From Lachnospiraceae bacterium (GTDB taxonomy: Bacteria; Bacillota; Clostridia; Lachnospirales; Lachnospiraceae): DNA of 16,891 nucleotides. This document shows, one piece after another, positions 13,848-16,891 of this stretch. Below the pieces are notes generated by a model. It was not told the DNA's origin and searched no databases. It saw only the letters and a list, made by a program, of their open reading frames with translations. The translations under genes were made by a program, and so were the position numbers. The number at the start of each line of letters is the position of its first letter. Positions within the stretch are counted from its first letter, which is position 1. Location of the stretch: assembly GCA_009774215.1 (NCBI GenBank), contig VSNH01000051.1, forward strand, positions 4,602-21,492, given 5' to 3'.

Positions 13848-15187
13848 ACAATTAACTTGGAAATAGCTTCTGCTGGTTGTTCATATTTAAGTAAATCAAT
13901 ACTTTTTTCGAGATACGGATATTGCGTAATATTATCCTTAACATTTTTCCATATCTTTTCTGAAATCATACCTGGATATGCAACCGGAATTACAACCTTA
14001 TGATGCTTACATGCAATTTCAAATTCTTCTAAAACACCACTTTGAGCATTAAGTGCATTGTTATCATCATCTCCAAAGACAAAAATTGCCGCCCCACATT
14101 GCTTAATCACCTTTTCTCTTGATTTTTTCTTATCTTTGGCAGAACCTTTTTGATTTCCAACAAATGGTTTTATAATAAGATATTTTTCAATATCTCGAAC
14201 TCCCTGCTTTGCAAGAAATTCATTTGCATATCCAACAAGATGTGTTCCAAAACGTCTTCCAATACCGTTAATAATACGATAATCATTTTCTAAAAGTGTT
14301 GCAGTAAGATTGCGGGATAGAGAATGCGAAAATTCCTCAATTCTTGTATCCGAGGAGCTAAAAGCACCAGAAATAAAAACTCGTTTCCTTCTAATTCTTT
14401 TATTTAAATCTTTCAAAATTACAGGAATATCTTTATGGTCATCAACTAATAAAACACGGATATGATAGCGATGCTCTAAATCATCCACAAAATGCTTGAA
14501 ATATGGATTTTGAGTATCATTTTTCATAATTGTGTAATGATAATTACATGAATCGCCCAAGTATCTTGCTATTTCACTTAAGCACTCCAAAACTAGATGA
14601 TCTGTAAAACTATAGCCAATAAAAAGAAAAGTACTGGAAATTAGTTCTCTTTTGAAAAACATTAGCATAATACGATGAGAATCTGTATATTGTTCATAGT
14701 CACTTTGCGTGGCGACTATATCATTAAAGTCTGTTACATCACCATTCATTTTAAATATATTTATTCGCTTATTTATATCAATATTTGAAAAATCAGCATC
14801 GCGAAATACTTTGTTTGTTAGAACTTCCTTTTTCTGAAAATTAAGTTCTACAGCGTTATCAAAATTAGTAGTCCAAATATTCGAAAAGCCGATATCAATT
14901 AGGTCTTCAAGCAATGGACTTTCATATTTGTTCCGATTTATGCGTTCATTAATTCTTTTTCTCAGCTCTGCTGAGCCAAAGCTATTGGCATAATATTGAG
15001 CTAGTTTATAATAATCAGTGGAATCATCAATAGGAGTTCCCAGTTCTTGAGCTAAGGGCCTAAATAAATCAGCCCAGTTAGGATAGCCAACATCACAAGA
15101 ACTACCAGCTCCTAAAAATAATGAAATGCGCTCATCAAGAGCTTGTTGCGAAAATTGTTTCAGAAATTGTTCTTTATCAATAGACAT
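13826..15187 (-). CDS. thsA: SIR2-SLOG protein, Thoeris ThsA-like
   Basis: This is a 453-aa effector of Thoeris: a SIR2 NADase that, when its SLOG domain binds the TIR-made cyclic nucleotide, depletes NAD and aborts phage infection. The start at 15187 follows AAAGGG by 7 nt. The SIR2 domain (about 1-265) has FLGAGSSCDVGYPNWADL, LAQYY, WTTNFD with N108, and FLFIGYSFTD, closely recalling the Bacillus cereus protein. The SLOG domain (about 268-453) starts at KRVFISGAF and includes IINGIGRRFG, IKPF, GVLEEFEIA and VIPVAYPG. N108 corresponds to catalytic N112 of B. cereus ThsA, but the position of its H152 is N148 here (FKMNGDV). Activity may be reduced or lost. Its 3' end overlaps thsB by 22 bp, and it is the gene facing the strong outside promoter. 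Confidence 0.9.
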   Translation of the reverse strand: MSIDKEQFLKQFSQQALDERISLFLGAGSSCDVGYPNWADLFRPLAQELGTPIDDSTDYYKLAQYYANSFGSAELRKRINERINRNKYESPLLEDLIDIGFSNIWTTNFDNAVELNFQKKEVLTNKVFRDADFSNIDINKRINIFKMNGDVTDFNDIVATQSDYEQYTDSHRIMLMFFKRELISSTFLFIGYSFTDHLVLECLSEIARYLGDSCNYHYTIMKNDTQNPYFKHFVDDLEHRYHIRVLLVDDHKDIPVILKDLNKRIRRKRVFISGAFSSSDTRIEEFSHSLSRNLTATLLENDYRIINGIGRRFGTHLVGYANEFLAKQGVRDIEKYLIIKPFVGNQKGSAKDKKKSREKVIKQCGAAIFVFGDDDNNALNAQSGVLEEFEIACKHHKVVIPVAYPGMISEKIWKNVKDNITQYPYLEKSIDLLKYEQPAEAISKLIVHILDSV

Positions 15188-15227
15188 AAATTTGCCCTTT
15201 CTACTACAATATAAATATCCTTCCACC

Positions 15228-15269
15228 AATCCAACAGATAACTCCTAATTATCCCTCACCCACGCAAAA
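15228..15269. repeat. Right inverted repeat (recombination site) of the Thoeris cassette
   Basis: This is the inverse copy of 13005-13046, with the 32-bp perfect core at 15232-15263 and mismatches only at 15231 and 15264. The predicted 7-bp crossover spacer is at 15242-15248. It lies in the 5' untranslated region of the thsA transcript, 41 bp before the start codon. Confidence 0.9.
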
Positions 15270-15332
15270 CTTTCTCATTTCTTCCCCAAATAAAAGTTAC
15301 ACCGAGTAAGACCACGTTGCGTAGTCTCCTAT

Positions 15333-15361
15333 ACCATAACCCATTCACCATCTTCTGTCAA
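15333..15361 (-). promoter_or_regulatory. Inward-facing promoter outside the right inverted repeat
   Basis: On the minus strand TTGACA (15361-15356) and TATGGT (15338-15333) are separated by 17 bp, with an AT-rich stretch upstream. The predicted start near 15326 gives a transcript that crosses the right repeat and reads thsA. Because it is outside the repeat, it would serve whichever cassette gene is on the right. The stretch 15188-15415 otherwise holds the repeat and no gene. Confidence 0.75.
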
Positions 15362-15415
15362 TATTTTACATTATAATATTGTAGAATTTTGTCATAATGT
15401 CTGCAATGATTGACT

Positions 15416-16021
15416 TTAATATTTGGAGTCAGGAGATATACTATATTTGCCCTCTTTCTCTAACCATTTTGCCATAGCCCATGCTTCTTCAAAACGAACG
15501 CTTGCCATAGTTAATCCATACCCACGGCATAGCGACATAAACTCTTCGTAAGTATCGGGGCGCCTCGTAAATAAAATCCACATTAGAGCAGCTTCTGCAG
15601 TTAAAAATGTTTCACCGCCATGTCTATGCGACGGACGCTTAATGACATTACACCTTCTGCATCTAAGCGTCATATTTTCAAGCGTATTCGCGGCATCTCC
15701 CAATAGCTCTTTGGGGATAATGTGATCTGCCTGCAGTTCTAATCGAGTACCGCAATCCGCACATTTGCCGGATTGATCAAAGTGCCATTGCCGAACTGCC
15801 TCCCAACATTTTCTCGGCGCATAGTGCGATTGAAATGATTTGTTGCTTGCAACAGATGTGCCAACCTGAGACGGATTTAAATGTCCTAACACAAGTGAAG
15901 CTATTTCTCTGTAATTAACCATACCTATATCAACAAGATATTCAAGCATATATTTCCATTGTTCATCCGACCAATCTCTGTCGGAATAAGGAAAAGATGT
16001 AATCGTCTTGTAGTCTGTCAT
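15416..16021 (-). CDS. HNH endonuclease domain protein
   Basis: This is a 201-aa protein with a central HNH nuclease fold. C87-x-x-C90 and C121-x-x-C124 bind a structural zinc, and the catalytic loop is QADHIIP with H100, followed by N116 (LENMTLRC) and N125 (CRRCNVIKR). The N-terminal 80 residues (YSDRDWSDEQWKYMLEYLVD, YREIASLVLGHLNPSQVGTS) look like a helical DNA-binding part, and the C-terminal 70 are helical. The start overlaps the XRE stop as ATGA, so the two are translationally coupled. A control-protein-like XRE gene ahead of a nuclease recalls restriction systems, but no methyltransferase is visible in the window. It may be a stand-alone defence nuclease; substrate unknown. Confidence 0.85.
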   Translation of the reverse strand: MTDYKTITSFPYSDRDWSDEQWKYMLEYLVDIGMVNYREIASLVLGHLNPSQVGTSVASNKSFQSHYAPRKCWEAVRQWHFDQSGKCADCGTRLELQADHIIPKELLGDAANTLENMTLRCRRCNVIKRPSHRHGGETFLTAEAALMWILFTRRPDTYEEFMSLCRGYGLTMASVRFEEAWAMAKWLEKEGKYSISPDSKY

Positions 16022-16275
16022 TGTTTGATTCCTCCTAATGTTAATCGCTCTTCATACTCTTTCACAAGCTCAGCCATGCTAACGCCTAACGCTAAACAAA
16101 TATTTCTCACTTCAATAAAATCCAGTCTTTTTTGACACTGTTCATATTTACATATGTAAGACTGACTGCACTCTAGCTGGTATGCCAATTCCTGCTGTGT
16201 CATTTTAGATTGAATCCGATAATCCTTTAGGCATTGAATTAAAATTCTGTATTCCGGTTCATATATAGCACTCAT
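16018..16275 (-). CDS. XRE family transcriptional regulator
   Basis: This is an 85-aa protein that is almost entirely a Cro/CI-type helix-turn-helix domain. The ATG at 16275 is preceded by GGAGGT with 7-nt spacing; a GTG frame 18 nt upstream would run through that site. The helix-turn-helix lies at about residues 22-48 (SKMTQQELAYQLECSQSYIC, then KYEQCQKRLDFIEVRNICLA), and the last 15 residues are a charged tail. It is the first gene of an operon with the HNH nuclease. Its promoter -35 is overlapped by a 17-bp palindrome that also abuts the divergent promoter, so it probably represses itself and the neighbouring gene on the other side. Confidence 0.92.
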   Translation of the reverse strand: MSAIYEPEYRILIQCLKDYRIQSKMTQQELAYQLECSQSYICKYEQCQKRLDFIEVRNICLALGVSMAELVKEYEERLTLGGIKQ

Positions 16276-16295
16276 AAAAACCACCTCCAACACTA

Positions 16296-16324
16296 ATTAT
16301 ATTCACACATTGTAATTATTCCAA
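16296..16324 (-). promoter_or_regulatory. Promoter of the XRE-HNH operon
   Basis: On the minus strand TTGGAA (16324-16319) and TATAAT (16301-16296) are separated by 17 bp. The -35 lies inside the palindrome at 16317-16333. Confidence 0.7.
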
Positions 16325-16333
16325 AATGGAATA
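16317..16333. promoter_or_regulatory. Candidate XRE operator
   Basis: TATTCCA-AAA-TGGAATA is a perfect 7-bp-arm palindrome. It overlaps the -35 of the XRE-HNH promoter and directly abuts the -35 of the divergent promoter, so a bound repressor would block both. A related half-site, TTTTGGAA, occurs at 16365-16372. Confidence 0.65.
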
Positions 16334-16362
16334 TTGACTATTCATCCTGTGAAATGTATAAT
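16334..16362 (+). promoter_or_regulatory. Divergent promoter of the unknown right-hand gene
   Basis: TTGACT (16334-16339) and TATAAT (16357-16362) are separated by 17 bp. The predicted start is only about 15 nt before the start codon, with AAGGAG (16374-16379) as ribosome binding site. Confidence 0.8.
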
Positions 16363-16383
16363 ATTTTGGAAAAAGGAGCTTGT

Positions 16384-16891
16384 ATGAAAAAGAGAATTAT
16401 TGGTCATTTTAAGGAATTTCTGGGAATAGAGTGGGAACCGGACGATATGCAGGCGAATGCACTGGATCGATTGATTTCTTATGCAGAATCAAAAGGCCAA
16501 ATAAATTTAAGTAATTATAAAAAGTCATTTATTGAAGCAGTAAACAATAAATTAGACTTGAACGTATCCATCTATCAAAAAATATTAGATTATGCTTTTA
16601 AGATACATGTTAAACTTAATTACAAGCAAAAGCAGGTGATTAGGGAGCTGCTGGATCGGGGTGATACGGATGCATTCAAAAAATTCATTCTTGACAGTCA
16701 TATTGATGATGTTAGCTTAATGAATTACTTTCATCCGATTGATGAAGATGCTGTCATCGCAAAATTTAAAAAAGTAATAAATTCAGATAAAAAAGACAAA
16801 GATATAATCGCATCTGTTTTTTCAAGATATTGTTTTCAGTTGTTTGATCGGAAAACTTCTCTCGAAGGTTTCTCCGGTGATGATGTCAAAG
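16384..16891 (+). CDS. Unrecognised protein, N-terminal part (runs off the window)
   Basis: The frame is open from the ATG at 16384 to the window end, giving 169 codons without a stop; AAGGAG lies 4 nt upstream of the ATG. I do not recognise the family. The visible part begins MKKRIIGHFKEFLGIEWEPD and is rich in Lys, Asp, Ile and Phe, predicted mainly helical, with no signal peptide, membrane segment, Walker motif or methyltransferase motif yet. It is divergent from the XRE-HNH operon and shares a candidate operator with it. By context it could be the partner of the HNH nuclease or another defence gene, but this is only guilt by association. Confidence 0.75.
   Translation, partial: MKKRIIGHFKEFLGIEWEPDDMQANALDRLISYAESKGQINLSNYKKSFIEAVNNKLDLNVSIYQKILDYAFKIHVKLNYKQKQVIRELLDRGDTDAFKKFILDSHIDDVSLMNYFHPIDEDAVIAKFKKVINSDKKDKDIIASVFSRYCFQLFDRKTSLEGFSGDDVK

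Larger units (their letters stand above)
13043..15231. mobile_element. Predicted invertible Thoeris cassette
   Basis: The segment between the 32-bp perfect inverted repeat cores holds only two genes, thsB-like and thsA-like, convergent and overlapping at their 3' ends. No target-site duplication is seen outside the repeats, and no transposase lies inside. A tyrosine recombinase gene abuts the left repeat, and a promoter outside the right repeat points inward. Inversion would place thsB instead of thsA behind that promoter. Inversion itself is inferred and has not been shown here. Confidence 0.7.

Noticed and set aside
15187..15229. Longer ThsA start at 15229 (MVEGYLYCSRKGKF extension)
   Set aside because: The ATG at 15187 has AAAGGG at ideal spacing, the extension overlaps the recombination site, and ThsA proteins normally begin just before the first helix.
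13005..15269. The inverted repeats as terminal inverted repeats of a transposon carrying TIR and SIR2 genes
   Set aside because: No transposase is inside, no target-site duplication is visible, the repeat similarity runs outward past the core, and a tyrosine recombinase gene lies directly outside. An invertible segment fits better.
13005..15269. A CRISPR array or retron-like element in the accessory region
   Set aside because: No regularly spaced direct repeats, no Cas gene, and no reverse transcriptase motif were found.
15416..16275. XRE plus HNH as a complete restriction-modification system
   Set aside because: No methyltransferase motifs are seen in the window, including the visible part of the divergent gene, so only a nuclease and repressor can be supported.

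Overview
The window looks like a chromosomal stretch from a Firmicute, most likely a Lachnospiraceae/Clostridia gut-type bacterium. Strong GGAGG-type ribosome binding sites precede most genes. The arabinose-oligosaccharide locus has no ATPase of its own, as is usual in Firmicutes that share an MsmX-type ATPase. Small conserved hypothetical genes of clostridial style sit beside RlmD and a D-Ala-D-Ala carboxypeptidase. The genus cannot be fixed from this sequence alone.

Positions 1-11900 are ordinary, moderately GC-rich chromosome with every gene on the minus strand. From right to left: two small conserved hypotheticals (11534-11836, 11113-11382), a 23S rRNA uracil methyltransferase (rlmD-like), a membrane-anchored S11 carboxypeptidase-like protein, and an aromatic-acid-exporter-like membrane protein. 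Next comes an arabino-oligosaccharide operon: lipoprotein binding protein, two permeases, GH51 alpha-L-arabinofuranosidase and a LacI regulator. It starts at a near-consensus promoter (7396-7424) with a candidate operator at the start site, and a terminator-like hairpin lies between binding protein and permeases. A TfoX-N protein and a TetR regulator follow. A dispersed two-hairpin repeat lies in three intergenic gaps of this half.

From about 12000 the window becomes accessory. A complete tyrosine recombinase gene (12048-12968, plus strand) ends in a terminator. Immediately after it begins a 42-bp repeat (13005-13046) whose inverted copy is at 15228-15269; 40 of 42 positions match, including a perfect 32-bp core. 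The two repeats enclose an AT-rich pair of convergent genes overlapping by 22 bp: a TIR-domain protein (ThsB-like) and a SIR2-SLOG protein (ThsA-like). Together these are the two components of Thoeris anti-phage defence. A strong promoter lies just outside the right repeat and points inward. The simplest reading is a recombinase-invertible Thoeris cassette: in the orientation shown thsA is behind the promoter and thsB is behind a terminator; inversion would exchange them. Two details question whether this copy is fully active. thsB has no ATG that includes the first TIR strand (an ATT start fits best), and the SIR2 catalytic histidine position of ThsA is asparagine.

Right of the cassette (15416-16891) lies a two-gene operon of an XRE repressor and an HNH nuclease. 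It is divergent from an unrecognised gene that runs off the window. A 17-bp palindrome overlaps the -35 of one divergent promoter and abuts that of the other, so the repressor probably controls both sides. Recombinase, Thoeris cassette, HNH/XRE pair and the unknown gene together look like a small defence island.
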